From Leptidea sinapis (Eukaryota > Arthropoda > Insecta > Lepidoptera > Pieridae): 64,000 nt of DNA. This document shows, in pieces, positions 11,151 through 23,790 of this stretch (the first letter of the stretch is position 1; every line of letters begins with the position of its first letter). Location: assembly GCF_905404315.1 (NCBI RefSeq), contig NC_066312.1, positions 6,373,001-6,437,000 on the forward strand. The letters run 5' to 3'. Made by a program: the position numbers and the translations under genes. The notes below the pieces were generated by a model, which was not told the DNA's origin, searched no databases, and saw nothing but the letters and a program-made list of their open reading frames with translations.

Positions 11151-12037
11151 ACTATCCAGGTTAGGAAAATCGCAAATTCTCAAGTAAATCAGACAAGTTG
11201 AAAGTCCGTGAAAACCAAGTTCGAAAGTTCCGTATGCATAGATCGAATCACACATACATATTATAAAACTATCCGATGACCGGTGAAGCGAAGCGCTTAG
11301 CGTCACCTGAAGAAATGCATTTATATACTAAATTTCTAAATCTCTTTTATTGAAGTTTTAATTTGCAAAAGTTCAGTTCTGTTTCCCCAGTTTTTATTAT
11401 GATATAATGTGACAGTAGAACTGTCAAAGTGTGTGCCAAAAGTTTATCCCAAGGAATTATTCATACAGAAATGAAATTTGATATTAAAATATTTGTAAGT
11501 CAGTCCTTAAAATAATTATTTAGTTTTTCCTTCTTGTAATCACATAGTATCACAGTTGAGTTGACAAACTGTGCCTCAATCATTATCTCACAGAATTATT
11601 ATTAATACTGAAATAAAAATTGAAATTTAAAAATATTAATGTTCACGAATCGAAATAAAAACTATCCTATCTCACAAGTTGGATTTAACTGCAGCATATG
11701 CAAAATTATCGCGTATTCGCAAAACAATACTACAATTAGAAAAATATATCATTTATGATTTATAAATGATATATTTTTCTAATTATAATCCCGGTTATTT
11801 TAAGATACCGTTGCACCTTAGTTTAAAATGATTAATAATTTAAAATATTTGTGTTAATTTCCAATAAACAATTTTATAATTTCATATATTCATTAACAAC
11901 ATTGCATTTCTGTAGAGTATCGTTATATAATAACTTTTGGGTCAGCTAGTTATAAACATTTATCTTTTAACTTTAATAAAAACTAGCACCACTATTACGA
12001 ATAATAAAAATAATTAATTAATTGACAAACTCTTACA
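11151..12037. other. Family D-like sequence between inverted SINEs
   Basis: It contains AAACTATCCTATCTCACAAG, which is shared with 9680, and ends GGGTCAGCTAG at 11941-11951, the family D terminus in reverse. The perfect hairpin at 11734-11784 lies within it. Confidence 0.5.
11734..11784. repeat. Perfect 23-bp hairpin
   Basis: The arms 11734-11756 and 11762-11784 are exact reverse complements, starting AATTAGAAAAATATATC and ending GATATATTTTTCTAATT, with a five-base spacer (GATTT). Confidence 0.93.
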
Positions 12038-12213
12038 CAAATTATCTTGCCCCAGACTAGGCATAGCCTGTACTATGGGTAGGTACAAGACAACAATATA
12101 GTTAATTAAACATACATAAATACAAATGAACATCAATGTCTCGAAAACAAACATTAATATTCATCATATAAATGATTGCACCTACCGGGATTCGAACCCG
12201 GTACCTTGATTTA
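12038..12213 (-). repeat. tRNA-related SINE, minus copy
   Basis: Reverse complement of the SINE at 10984. CTACCGGGATTCGAACCCGG carries a clean Pol III B box (GGTTCGAATCC) on the minus strand. The body matches through the CATGACTCGG-like and GGCATAGCC blocks. Confidence 0.82.
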
Positions 12214-12507
12214 TTATTTATTAATTACTTGAGCACATGGTAAAATATGAAACTGAATAATTCACATAACGCTACGGAATACAGAACACATTTCACTGCA
12301 CAATATCTACTGTATGCACAACGCAACGTCACCTTACGCCCGCTTCCCGCGTCGAGGACACATAATACTCTTACGCGGCACGAATTCGAATGTGTCCAAT
12401 ACAATATTGGATTGAACAAAAACACTGTTGCTTTATTAAAACAGTACTTACATGAGATTCATTCGAGTTTGAGCCTATCAATCTATACCAATGAAAAATA
12501 GTTTAAA

Positions 12508-12672
12508 TGAAAGAGGAGGAATTATGAGCGTACGGGTCTACTGATGTCATGTGATCACCACCGCCGCACATTCTCTTGCAACAACAGAGGAAGCACAGGA
12601 GCGTTGCCGGCCTTTAAGAAAGGTGTACGCGCTGCTTTGAAGGTACCCATATCGTATCGTCCTGGAAACATC
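12508..12672 (-). mobile_element. LINE family B fragment
   Basis: GAGCGTACGGGTC...GTGATCACCACCGCCGCAC, GAGCGTTGCCGGCCTTTAAG and GAAGGTACCCATATCGTATC match the family B 3' coding end (minus), truncated after GGAAACATC. Confidence 0.75.
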
Positions 12673-13675
12673 TGTCAGCAATGTTATTATATTGCTTACT
12701 TGATTGTGTTAACAAGCGTTTCCAAAGTTATGAACTGCCATAAGATAATAGATATCCCCATTAATAACTACATTTATTTAACTACTTATATATAAATATA
12801 CAATATATGTTATTTTATATAATTATCACTATAATTAGAAATAACTATAGTAAAGTATAATATTCAGATTTTAGTTAACTTGATTTGTTTAAGTTGGCAC
12901 TACAGCAGTGCTAACTAACAGTTGGTAGTATCATAGACGCTGGGGTCTCCGACTTTTTCGCAATAGTCTCGCGTTGCCTCTTTCTGGAATATTTATATAG
13001 TTTTAGTTAGTCTAATTTTACTTTTAACTTGGCACCCCTGTACAGTGTCCAAAAATTTTTGTAACTATGGGTTTTATTATGCCTGAAATAAATACCTTTT
13101 ATTTTTTTATTTATTTATCATCACGGTAGACGGTCGTGCCCTATGTAAGCCAGAGCGCTAAGTTCGAGTGGGCAATACACATGTTTCAATTTTATTATGT
13201 GTGTTTAAAATTACCAACTTCTTCTACACATCGCACAAGCATGCAAACTTATCTATTTTTATAAAGAGTATTATATTAATATCATAGAGAGGCAAAGTTT
13301 GTGTGTGTTGTGAGGTTATATATAGGTCTTAGGTATATCAAGATCTACTGTACCGATTAAGAACATTACTTTATAGAATTGCAACCTTTAAAAATCTCTG
13401 TTCCCTTGACATTCAATGCCGTTATATAACTTTGGGTAGGTACCTACTCTAAACGTAGGTAAAGTCTACCGAATATAGACTTGCTCATACATACTGTATG
13501 GTATGTACACGAAATTAAGAACTTTTTATCGATGATTAAACGAAGATTAAAAAATTTTCACATTTAAAAAATGTAACATCAATAAGGGCCGTATAAAAAT
13601 ACGCGAAACCCAGTTTTTCAACAGTTTCTAGTTTGAACAGTGGATGGGCAAAATTCATATTTTCATGACGTACAA
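12673..13675. other. No gene; possible retroposed 3' end
   Basis: Positions 13020-13110 (CTTGGCACCCCTGTACAGTG ... TGCCTGAAATAAATACC, then T-rich) look like a transcript 3' end with a polyadenylation signal, perhaps a LINE tail. Nothing else is recognised. Confidence 0.35.
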
Positions 13676-14072
13676 ATGAATTTTTTTACGAAAATGAGGG
13701 ACAAGGCGAGCAGGACGTTCTTGAACTGATGGTAATTGATACGCCCTACCCAATACGATGCAGTGCCGCTGAGGATTCTTGAAAGACTGGTGGTGGTGTG
13801 TGGTGTTGCAAGAGATTGGGCGGCGGTGATCACTTAACGACAGGTGACCCGTACGCTCGTTTGTCCTCCTATTCACCAAAAAAAAAAAAAGACCAAAAAT
13901 TCTGAGCGGCACTACAATTGCGCTCGTCAATTTAATTTAACTAGCTACACCGCCTTTCAAACCAAAACACAGTAATGTTTACACATTACTGCTTCACGGC
14001 AGAAATCGGCACCGTTGTGGTACCCACAATTTAGCCGGCTTCCTGTGCAAAAGAGCCTCCCACCCGTAAATG
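13676..14072 (-). repeat. Family A copy interrupted by a LINE tail
   Basis: It reads GAGCAGGACGTTC..TGATGGTAATTGATACGCCC, then AGGATTCTTG, continuing after the insertion with AAAATTCTGAGCGGCACTAC and the hairpin block AGTAATGTTTACACATTACT. The block order is that of family A in reverse. Confidence 0.85.
13788..13887 (+). mobile_element. LINE family B 3' tail nested in family A
   Basis: About 100 bases (GTGTTGCAAGAGATTGGGCG ... TTGTCCTCCTATTCACC plus an A-tail) equal the last part of LINE B. It is flanked by AAAGAC on both sides (13782-13787 and 13888-13893), a plausible target-site duplication. Confidence 0.82.
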
Positions 14073-14717
14073 ATCGACTCATATCATATTAAATTTTAAA
14101 ATCACATCAATATTTAAATCAATATTGTACCTATGTAAATAAATGTAAAAAACCACCAAGAAAATTATTAGAAAACAGTTAACGGATTCTCTGCAAGAAG
14201 TCCGTTCTTCCTTCATGACTAATTAAACATTCGCCGTGAGGTTGAAGTTCTACAGAAAAAATAATTAATCTACGTCTCGTAACCGCAACTTTTATTAGAA
14301 ACTTTACGCCCTGCTTACATTTATTTCTCCTACGAGAAAGAACTACGCTACGAGTCGTATTCAATGTTGCTTTTCAGTTTTATTTCAACAGTTAATATTG
14401 ACTTTAAATACTTCAGTCTAACGCAGCAATAGAATACTAATTAACGCGCATATATTTAAAACTTCCACTGCATTTATACAGGGTGTTACAAAATTAACCG
14501 TAAAGCCGACAGCAGTCCATTCACAACATTTAAAGAACCGTAGTAACGCGCCCCCAAGAAAAAACCCCAACATACCCCAAAAAAAAAATCCACTGATGTG
14601 CAAACTCTATTTCAGTAAAATTAAGTAGTAAATTACACAGAAAGTACTTGGATATCTACTAATTCGTGGATCAAAAATTTTAAAAGACCTAATTTCATAA
14701 TAAAAGTCAAAAAGTCA
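14073..14717. other. No gene seen
   Basis: AT-rich sequence with short minus-strand ORFs of no recognisable family. Confidence 0.45.
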
Positions 14718-15477
14718 CTAAAAAGGCCCCATTTGTCGTATCACCGCTCTTCGACAACACTTCCCTCAAAGCCTCGCCTAGTATCGGAATACTGGGTCTC
14801 GAAATCTCGAGCGATTGCCAATTTCGTGGTCATCTGGATGGCAAAGCCAAATTGGCTTCAAAGAAACTGGGCGTCATTAATAAAGCACGGCAACTTCAAG
14901 CCAGCCCACATAGTAGCGCTCTACAAGGCGCAGGTCCGGCCACACATGGAGTATTGCTGTCATCTCTGGTCTGGCGCACCCCAGTATCAGCTCGATCCAT
15001 TTGACCGCGTGCAACGCAGAGTAGCTCGAATTGTCGGGGACCCAGTGCTCTGTGAACGGCTGGATCACTTGGCGTTGCGTAGAGACGTCGCTTCATTGTG
15101 TGTTTTCTACCGCATTTATCGTGGGGAGTGTTCCGAAGAGCTGTTTAACCTGATTCCTGCCGCCGAATTCCACCTTCGCACAACACGCCACAAGTTAGGA
15201 TATCATCCTCACTATCTGGATGTGTGTCGGTCCTCCACAGTGCGGTTTTCAAGGAGCTTTCTTCCACGTACTACAAAGCTGTGGAATAAGCTTCCTTGTG
15301 CGGTGTTTCCGGGACGATACGACATGGGTACCTTCAAAAAAAGCGCGTACACCTTCCTTAAAGGCCGGCAACGCTCCTGTGATTCCTCTGGTGTTGCAAG
15401 AGATTGTGGGCGGCGGTGATCACTTAACAACACTGACCCGTACGCTCTTTTGTCCTCCTATTCCATAAAAAAAAAAA
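14718..15477 (+). mobile_element. LINE family B, 3' third with A-tail
   Basis: Encodes the C-terminal part of a Jockey/CR1-type non-LTR polyprotein: [65 protein letters not shown] and [20 protein letters not shown], ending at GRR-stop before ATTCCATAAAAAAAAAAA. The first 50 or so codons before KPAH are out of frame compared with the copy at 37095, consistent with a small deletion near 14892. The endonuclease and RT core are missing, so it is a 5'-truncated, dead copy. Confidence 0.88.
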
Positions 15478-18456
15478 TCTGAAACTGCTCAAAGTATGCT
15501 ACGCCTTTTTCAACCTCGCTCGTCGGGATATGGCTTGTGTGACATTTCGCATCATCAGCGGTGTTATTGATGCGAAAACCAATCCAACACGCTGTTCCAT
15601 CTCGATTCACGGCTACCGTTGGGCAATCGGAGAAATACACTGTCCTTCACATCACTTCATTTTTCCAACTTGACATTTCTTGAAGCCAGTACCTGAGTAT
15701 AATGACATCCTTGTTTTGAGGTAGCCAAACATTTATGATTTTGTTTTTTTTTCGAGATGGAAAATAGAAAAACGATTAAAGTAGACAATGATGAGGTGAA
15801 ATAGGTAAGTACGTAGGCGTTTTCGTTTAATAATCTGGTTCCCTGACATGACAGGCTTTGATAACTAATTATATTTTTAGGGGGTATTTTGTAACATGTT
15901 GTACCTATAAGGTTTGGAAAGTAGACAGCGAAATTTGCTAAACTTTGATTATTCTTATTTTGTCACACATTAGAAGAGTCCTATGTGCCATTGAAGAGAT
16001 AGCATTAGAAACTCGGAGAATATCAGGCTTGGTATTATACTAGTCACTTGCCTTGGCTTTACTCAGATTGAATCTGATAATATTTGAAGTAAAAACACTC
16101 TTTTGTTACAAACCAACTTGTGACTAGAAGTTTTTTACAAATACACTTAAAACAGAGGATTTGTTCTCGATGACAGTGAGAGATTCTATGGATGAAAGCC
16201 TTTTAAAAAATCTGTTTCTTAAAGAGTTAAGCCATTACAAATAAACAAACAAATAAAAAAGCATCAGCAATCTTTATTTTTGAGTTTAGAATTGCTGCAT
16301 TTGTTATGGCGTAAAAGCTAGGTAGCGCCATCTATGCAGAGACAAAAATATTATAATAATAGTCCTCATGGACATCGACAGATGGAGCTTTTTTAAAAAC
16401 AGACAGTTACGTCGACGTACTGCAAGCCATTTTTATATCAACGCCATCTAGTTGGTATCAATGAAACTACTTATTCTCACGGTTGCATCTTTAGTTTGTT
16501 TCAAACTCTTAACTGTTGGAATGTGATTTGTATTGAGATAATATATAGAACTCCGAATCTGATTATTTTTTTGGATAAGAACTAGTATGACCGACAGCCG
16601 ACCATTTGATTATCATTTTCCGTGAACAGCATCATTTTTCCAAAATAATTAGTATAATTAACCACGTAATGAAATGCCTTTAATTTCTTAAAGTTCTTAC
16701 GAGTCATTGTTTCATTTACATTTACAATACATAAGTGAGTAAAATAAAAGATACTAAAATATTGGAACGAGTCAAAGTAAGTATAACATCCAAAACCTTC
16801 CAACATGTACACCAACACCATATTAAAGTCTCTATATCTCGAGTATTTAATATTTCTATTAATGTCCAACGAGGGAACAAAATACGCTAATGACAACAAG
16901 AGAATCAAGAGCACGTGTAATGTGTATATTTATCGATTACAAAAATACTGAAATAGAATATAAAACATGCACGTGGTGGTCACACTACGACAAATGTATT
17001 AAAATAACTTGTCAGTGAATACGGACGGTGAGGAAAATGTCCGGCCCTTTACAATAACCTATCTATCCTCAATTTAACTTACTAGACGTAGACAAATCTA
17101 TTATCAATAACTTATTGACAGATAGCATGGTACTATAACTATGGATAGATAAGATCTTATCATTAAACGGTGACAGTAATCTACTCGTAAGTTAAAATAA
17201 GCAATCGCACTACTGTAATTACTACTATTTCAAACTCATGTCAAATCACAGCACGTTTGATTACTTTAGTCGATAATTTAAAACTTAAAATAATAAGTAC
17301 CTACATTATTGTTATTGGGCAACAAAATTAACCCTACTTGGTGCAGTAAGTCGGTACAACCTCTTTATATTGAGCGCATGAGATTTGGCAAAGTTAAAGT
17401 TCACATAGGAACACAGTGCAGAAAGCTATATCGTATAACGTTGTTACATTTATAACAAATTAATAAATATAATTAAATAATACAATCATTGTTTACATTA
17501 TTGTTAACAATGTTAAACAAGAGTCGCAATGTGAAATAAATGTCAGATAATAATTAAGTATTAAACGATTACAGAGGTCATTTTGATCTGTTTTTAATAA
17601 ACAATAAACCTCATCAACGTTATATTATCATTAAAAAATACATAAATTATGGTCGAATTATGACCTATAGTTACAATGTAGTTGAATTAATATACTCTGT
17701 ATTTGCAACAATTATAATTTTAAAAAAAACATGCATACAGTAAGAACCGCACATTGTAAGGCTACGGCAAATTTCTACATTTATTCCTAATTCTACATGG
17801 CGAGCTGAGCTTGATAATTTAAACCATTTCAAGGCATATAAGGTTTTGGTTTTTTTTTTCTTTATTTGTACAAATGTGGATAGATAAGCGCTTTGTATAC
17901 TATTCACACACTTGCTTTTTTTTTAAATCATTGTGTTATGAACTTATATAGGCAAAATTTCGATAGCTTTCCCATTTTTTTCATTAACATATTTGCTTTA
18001 TACAGCCAATGAGTGTCGTCCCTATATTTTTTTTTTCATCATACACCAAAAAAAGCACGAATTTCATAAAAATAAATTTTATTATTAGTTTCAATCAGTT
18101 GTATCAATGGTATGAATATATGGTTCGGATATGAATAATAGTAGCAGCACTACCCGGGCAAACGGGTAACATCGTGACCAAAAGAGCCACATACACGTTT
18201 GAATTCACTGAACCAGGAATGCACAGAGCTACACGATGAAGCTTCATCACTAAGCGCTAATTAAAGTCTCTGGTATAACACTTGGCGCGAATTTTAATCG
18301 ATTTCCCTTATCGCACTGCCACCATAAAAACATCAAAACGATGCCATAATGTGAATAGAAATCTCGTAGTGCTCCTTTTTCAAATACTTATAGTTATTAA
18401 TTGTTAAATAATTTTATTAGATATGGCTAGTCTAAAAACTACCAGTATTCCCCACA
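15478..18456. other. No gene seen
   Basis: Only short ORFs. GTAGCGCCATCTATGCAGAG at 16322 and AACGCCATCTAGTTGGTATC at 16439 hint at an old repeat. A 110-codon minus ORF (16582-16914) has no recognisable domain. Confidence 0.4.
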
Positions 18457-18708
18457 TCTATATATATACATATAAGAGATTTCCACTTATATAGTCACTC
18501 ATCACGATATCTCTGGAACCATAAGGCGTAGAGACTTGAAATTTGGTAGGAATATTCCTTACGTCGAGTAGAGATCAGCTAAGAATACGGATTTTACGAA
18601 ATGCCATCCTTTCATCGAGTAGAGGTCAGCCAAGAATTTTACAAAATTCCATCCGCAAGAGTTTTTTTTTTTTATTATTAACAGAACAACGTGTGTCGGG
18701 TCAGCTAG
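18457..18708 (+). mobile_element. Non-autonomous Helitron-like element
   Basis: It starts TCTATATATATACATATAAG after an A and ends GTGTCGGGTCAGCTAG before a T. TC...CTAG between A and T is the Helitron terminal rule, and ACAG..CTGT-like dyads precede the end (degraded here). It has two internal AGATCAGCTAAGAAT/AGGTCAGCCAAGAAT modules and is related to 35818-36256. No coding capacity. Confidence 0.5.
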
Positions 18709-19078
18709 TTACTCGATAATTTAGAAATCATGTACAACATATTGAAATAATATTAATTAATTTATTACATTCATTCACTAAATAGTTTTATACTTAAAAG
18801 ATCGTATATGTAAAGTAAATATTATATTTAGTGTCATCATAATTCCCCTCTATGTTTAACCAAATCTAGGTCAAAGCAGGCAAACAGATCATTACTATTC
18901 ATATTATAATTACGTTCAACTAATTGCATGCCGACACTATTTATTCCAATTCCATTAGACTGATTGTTTTATAAATTAATTCAATGCTTCACGGAAACGA
19001 TACAGAGAGCAAAAGCGAACGAAAGGTCTCTTTCATTCCATGTCAAAAGGCAAATTTATCTTATTAGAGGAAGCTGAT
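18709..19078. other. No gene seen
   Basis: AT-rich sequence without supported features. Confidence 0.45.
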
Positions 19079-19226
19079 GGTGAACGGATAGATCACTTTG
19101 CGTTGCGAACGTACGCTTCATTGTGTCTTCTTACTTCTAACGCATTTATCACGGGGACTGTTCCGAAGCGCTGTTTGACCTGATTCCTGCCGCCGAATTT
19201 ACTTTCGCATGTCACGCCACAAACTG
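19079..19226 (+). mobile_element. LINE family B internal fragment
   Basis: GGTGAACGGATAGATCACTT, CGCATTTATCACGGGGA and CTGTTTGACCTGATTCCTGC match 15052-15200 with several changes that break the frame. Confidence 0.75.
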
Positions 19227-20344
19227 TAGAAGTCCTTACGATATGGGACGTAACGTAGAGGCCCGCAACGCTACGGAAATTTAATGTTTGAAAGTTGCTA
19301 CTTGTTACAATAGAGTTTGGACAGCGTAGATCTCTGACAATCAATATCATAAGCTTGTCCGTATACCTACAGATTTTTTTCACACTATTAAAATTTCAGC
19401 TGCAAAACTATAACAGCCTTAGAAATAAACTTGATACAAGTTAACACCTGAGAATAGACCACTAAGACAACACGGTCAATGCAATGATAATTTTGAAGTT
19501 TACCGAATGTCAAGCAGCCTTGCAAATAATCACGGGACACGGGACGTTATACGTCCGAAGAAACCGAATCATAAGCAAAATGACTTGCTTTATTCACAGG
19601 TATAGCTTTATACCAAGTTTATTTGTAAGGTTACGGTTTTATGTTAGTCATAGCCCACACAAGTGAGCGCACTTTGGGACGGACGGATAGACAGCGGAGT
19701 CTTACAAATAGGGTTCGTGTTGGCTACACTCTGTAAATCTACTCTAGATACCCTAAAACAATGCTTTACCCGAATAAGCCGATATAATTCTTAGCCACCA
19801 TATATGTCTGAAGGGCAATAAGCAGTCATATATCGATATTCATCAGTGGTGAAAAAAAAAATTCGATCAGCACAACTAGCATTCAACAAAAGACAACTAC
19901 TATTTACATATTTTACTATTCAAAACATCGCGAGTTCCTTCAAAATTGATAAATTGTCTCTAACTTTCATTCTCATAATAATTATAATAATATGCCGATA
20001 TTTTATGTGTACATGTATTTCTAACCAGAAGCAAGAATGTGGATATTCATCCATTATTCTATTCCCTTAAAGGGAAAATTTCCAAAAGCGAACTACGTTC
20101 TTAATTACAGTGTTATAGGAAACATTGTGCAAAATGCGTTTAAAAATCAATCAGGCAGACACGACAAGTAATTATATGTAGACAATTGTATGAGTCATTA
20201 GTATATAATGAGGTTCTTGAGATAACGAGTTAAGCTCATTTCATAACATGACATTTTAATGTCAACTTAGTTACAATGGGCTGTTTGCGCATTTAGCATC
20301 TTAATTGGGCTATTGTGCGCGTCAGTTAAACTTCTTACAGCAAA
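19227..20344. other. No gene seen
   Basis: Small ORFs only, none with a recognisable family. Confidence 0.4.
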
Positions 20345-20620
20345 CAGCTCAGGCCGTCCCAGAAAGATAGCATCTTTTTTGGACTACAGCGATATTGGAG
20401 AATTTGTGCCCGTTGTTCGGTCACGCTCTTGCACTCTTTAAGCACATTTAGTGGCATTTCGTCTGCCTCCATGCGTCCCCTGCATAAATGACTGTCCGTT
20501 ACACCTATGGTAAATAGATGCTTGTTTAAGGGGCAGTAGCCAGTTATAATACTCTGGGTAGTCTGGTCAGGTTTCTCTTTGATGCCGTCGGAAAGGTATT
20601 ATTTGTTTGTCTGCATCCTT
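20345..20620 (-). mobile_element. LINE RNase H / C-terminal fragment
   Basis: The minus-strand translation gives KHLFTIGVTDSHLCRGRMEA followed by DEMPLNVLKECKSV, with a nonsense codon just upstream. It resembles the region after RNase H in R1/I/Jockey-type LINEs, where 'LC..C...E...H.L..C' is usual. One cysteine is replaced here. It is an isolated relic. Confidence 0.55.
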
Positions 20621-22039
20621 GACCTCTTAAGTGGGTTGTTGCCTACTTATTTACTTGTGAAATCAACAAAGAGCTCTTTAATTTGATTAGGTAATAGTAG
20701 CAAAATGTTAACGGCCTAGTAGATATTCTAAATGAAAAAAATACAAATGCAAAGCTTGGACTTCTTGAAAAGAAAACTTAATCAACACGTGAACCGGAGA
20801 ACCGGAAAGGCCGGATATGATAAGATTGAAGCTATTGTACAGCTAATCCATCTCAAACTGAGTCACAGCAACAACCTTCAACAAACTAGAATTGGGTCAT
20901 TTTACTGTTAGATACGCTTGTCTTTCGTAAATATATATGCAAGCGTATTGACGTCACAATTCACTACTATTTTAATATCAATAAATGTTTATTAAAAAGG
21001 CTGTTTAATTAAATCTTCAGTCCATCCGAGTATCGGATATACTAGTTTATAACCACTGTCCCAGAACAACATTACACTTAAATAGTAGCTACGGAATGTG
21101 TATAAATATATACAATTCTCTAACACTAGAATAAAACAGAATACCACAAATTTAAGATCGAGTATGTATAATGTATTCGACATAAAATATAAGCACAGTA
21201 CCTATAGGAATAATTTGTATTTTCATGACAGCCAGGTGCACCGCACTGCACTGGTTCGTCACCCCCTAAGCTTGCTAGCGGTGTTTTGTAAGCAGCTAAT
21301 ATTTTGAACATGACATAACCGAATAAAAGCAATTGTGTGGAGCAATGAAACCAAGTTGCAATTGAAGTTTTTTTCACAAAATAAGATGTTCAGACTAGCA
21401 AAATAATCGAAAGTCCGTCCGTCTGCCCGCGCATTTGTTCGCGCATCACGGAAAACCTAGTGAATAGATTTCAATTAAGTGTTCTAAGTTTTATTCCTTA
21501 AACATTTGACCCTAATCTAAGAAAATATTGCAATATTTTCATTTAAAACAAAGTCATTAAAGTTGTTAAAAAACAACGATTTTTAAAAGTATTACGTGTG
21601 TGTTCTCTCAGTTATGTGTGTACGCAGGCGATGCGCGGCTATTAGCTTATCACAAACAAATAATTTTTAAACATTCTTTAGAATTTTTAGTTACGAATAA
21701 AATAAATGATTTAATAAATTTTAAAACACTCCCTCCACTTGAGTATTAGTCGTTAGTGTACCGGGACATTGGTAGGTCTGGTCTTCCATGTATTATTCGT
21801 CCATAAGTTATCAAAGCATTAAATGAAAATATTCAAAGTAGACCTATCCGAAAGCAAAAGATTTTTCTCATGATATAAATGCAACTAGAACCACGTCCCG
21901 CATTCTAAAAGATGACTTAGGACTTGGAGCGCATAAGTCAAGCACTGATCCATACTTAATGAAAATTAAAAATTAATAGCGTGATGAAATCAAAACAACT
22001 ATTAAAGTCGTACAGGGGAAAAGGGCGATCGCAGATAGA
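20621..22039. other. No gene seen
   Basis: Overlapping short ORFs near 21098-21377 on both strands show no family. Confidence 0.4.
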
Positions 22040-22142
22040 ATCAGACCGAAGCACAATAATGCTTATACATTACTGCTTCACGGCAGAAAATGGCGCTGTG
22101 TTTCCATAATCTAGCCGGGATCTGCAAAGGAGCCTTCCACTG
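22040..22142 (-). repeat. Family A fragment
   Basis: CAATAATGCTTATACATTAC-TGCTTCACGGCAG and AATCTAGCCGGGATCTGCAA are the right-hand blocks of family A, reversed. Confidence 0.7.
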
Positions 22143-23689
22143 GTAAAGTTAATTGAGCCATATTAATAATCCTTCTGAGCCATATTTTTGTGAATTTTCT
22201 GTATCAAGGTACGATTCTTGAGAAGGTGGTTAAGCCCCTTTCTAACACCGTGTTCCATAATCAAGGATGGTATTTTTTAAGTAAGACTCAGCACCGGGTC
22301 GAAAAGTACGGCGCTTTTCACCGACTCATAACAATGTGGAGACCACCAACGTAGCGGGCGTCAAAAGCGCCACTAGTTTAAGAAAAAGGAAAAATTAACA
22401 TTCAATTGCCCTCATCACGAGTTGTTCAATATATACATCTACAACTTGACACATATAAATGTTGATAGTCATAAATTATGACATAGAGACAATATCACTC
22501 GGCGTCTTACACCTGGCGTCGCTTCCTAAACGGATCCAGGAACAGGTCGAGCGCGGCATGTACGTCGATCGTAAATAGAAGCACTTGCCAAAACGTATGT
22601 TAGTGAACTTTACATTTGGCACAGAATCGTGTCTGAGCTGCTACGTTAAAAATATGCGGCGTCACGAGCGAGTCACGCCGCCCATACCCACTGGACCCAG
22701 GCCAGCCCAGCGCAACCAACAACTAAAACTATCTCTGTGATTTCATTATTATCGAACATACCAATTCAATATTGCATCGCCCTATTTAAAACTTACTCGA
22801 AACGAAAACCTGAACGCTAATAATATTTGCAAATAACCGCGCATAACTAGCATCGCAGTTCACATTCTAGTATTTAGCATAGACAGTTTACGACGTGCAA
22901 TGCCAAAGTTTGAAGCTCCGCCACGATTACACTAAGATTATGCGTTACACTAAAAGCGTAAGCGTATAGCGTGGCAATTACACATTATTTACAATGCGCT
23001 GTATTTAAATGTCGTTCGCTGTCACAGAGTTTGATAATTATTAATGAACGCCTCCAAGTTTCTTGTCGTTTCCTTTTAGGATTGGATCGTCCATTCCTTT
23101 TCATCTACGTGCTTCAAAAAGCTTGTAAAGAGAAAATGTAGTATAGTTGTAAACAGTTTGTTATTTTCAAGTGATATCCCTCGCTTCTGGGATTAAATGT
23201 ACAAATTAAAAAGGCATAAAAGGCATTTACTTTCTCAAAATTGATTCCTTTAGAATTCTTTTTGATGTCATTTCTAATATACTAGACACTACTACCGCTT
23301 CGAAAACAAATGGCGCTCGGAGAAAGAAGAAGGGACGCAAGACACTCTCTAAGCATTCTTTTTTTGAGCTCTTTTTTTTAATGAAATATACAATATTATC
23401 TTGTCATTGCTATTGCTATAAAAAAATCATAATCTAGTCCCAGGCTGTCGGATCACTTAGATATTCAGCTGTGGAGTAGTAGGATTTACGACAGAGCCGT
23501 TTTATAATAAAACCTAAAATTTATTTATAGATAATGCCTGAACTGTGGCTGGGACTTCATCAGATAAGCTATTATGTATGTTATGAAGCCTTTTAGTATT
23601 AAAGTACCAAAATTTATGGATGATGCTGGAATCGAGTCCACGCCCCTCGGGTTCCGTCCGAGCGTGCACATTTTATAGAAAGTATTAAA
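22143..23689. other. No gene; a GC-richer patch and LINE C relic
   Basis: Positions 22495-22720 are richer in GC with many CG pairs, but no ORF or splice-bounded exon is convincing. Positions 23171-23335 resemble LINE C/SINE sequence (CTCAAAATTGATTCCTTTAG ... CTACCGCTTCG), as at 41290 and, reversed, 48660. Confidence 0.4.
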
Positions 23690-23790
23690 TCCAGCGGACG
23701 ATGGACATCCACAATACCAGAGGCGATGAGCAGCACTGGCAGTCTTTAAGATGGGGTGCATGAGAAACTTTCAGTTGGTAAAAGCGCTCG
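23690..23790 (-). mobile_element. LINE B2 fragment
   Basis: CAGCGGACGATGGACATCCA, CAATACCAGAGGCGATGAGC and GTCTTTAAGATGGGGTGCAT parallel 9020-9105. Confidence 0.5.

Noticed and set aside
14733..15419. 228-codon ORF taken as a host gene
   Set aside because: It is the C-terminal region of LINE family B with an A-tail; its first part is in the wrong frame.
15220..15468. Overlapping ORFs on both strands, such as those beginning [12 protein letters not shown]
   Set aside because: Alternative-frame shadows of the LINE B end, repeated at every copy (1283, 41914).
16582..16914. 110-codon minus-strand ORF with hydrophobic start
   Set aside because: No recognisable domain; AT-rich DNA often yields hydrophobic ORFs on one strand.
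22495..22720. GC-richer patch as a coding exon
   Set aside because: All frames are short and no acceptor/donor pair encloses an open frame.
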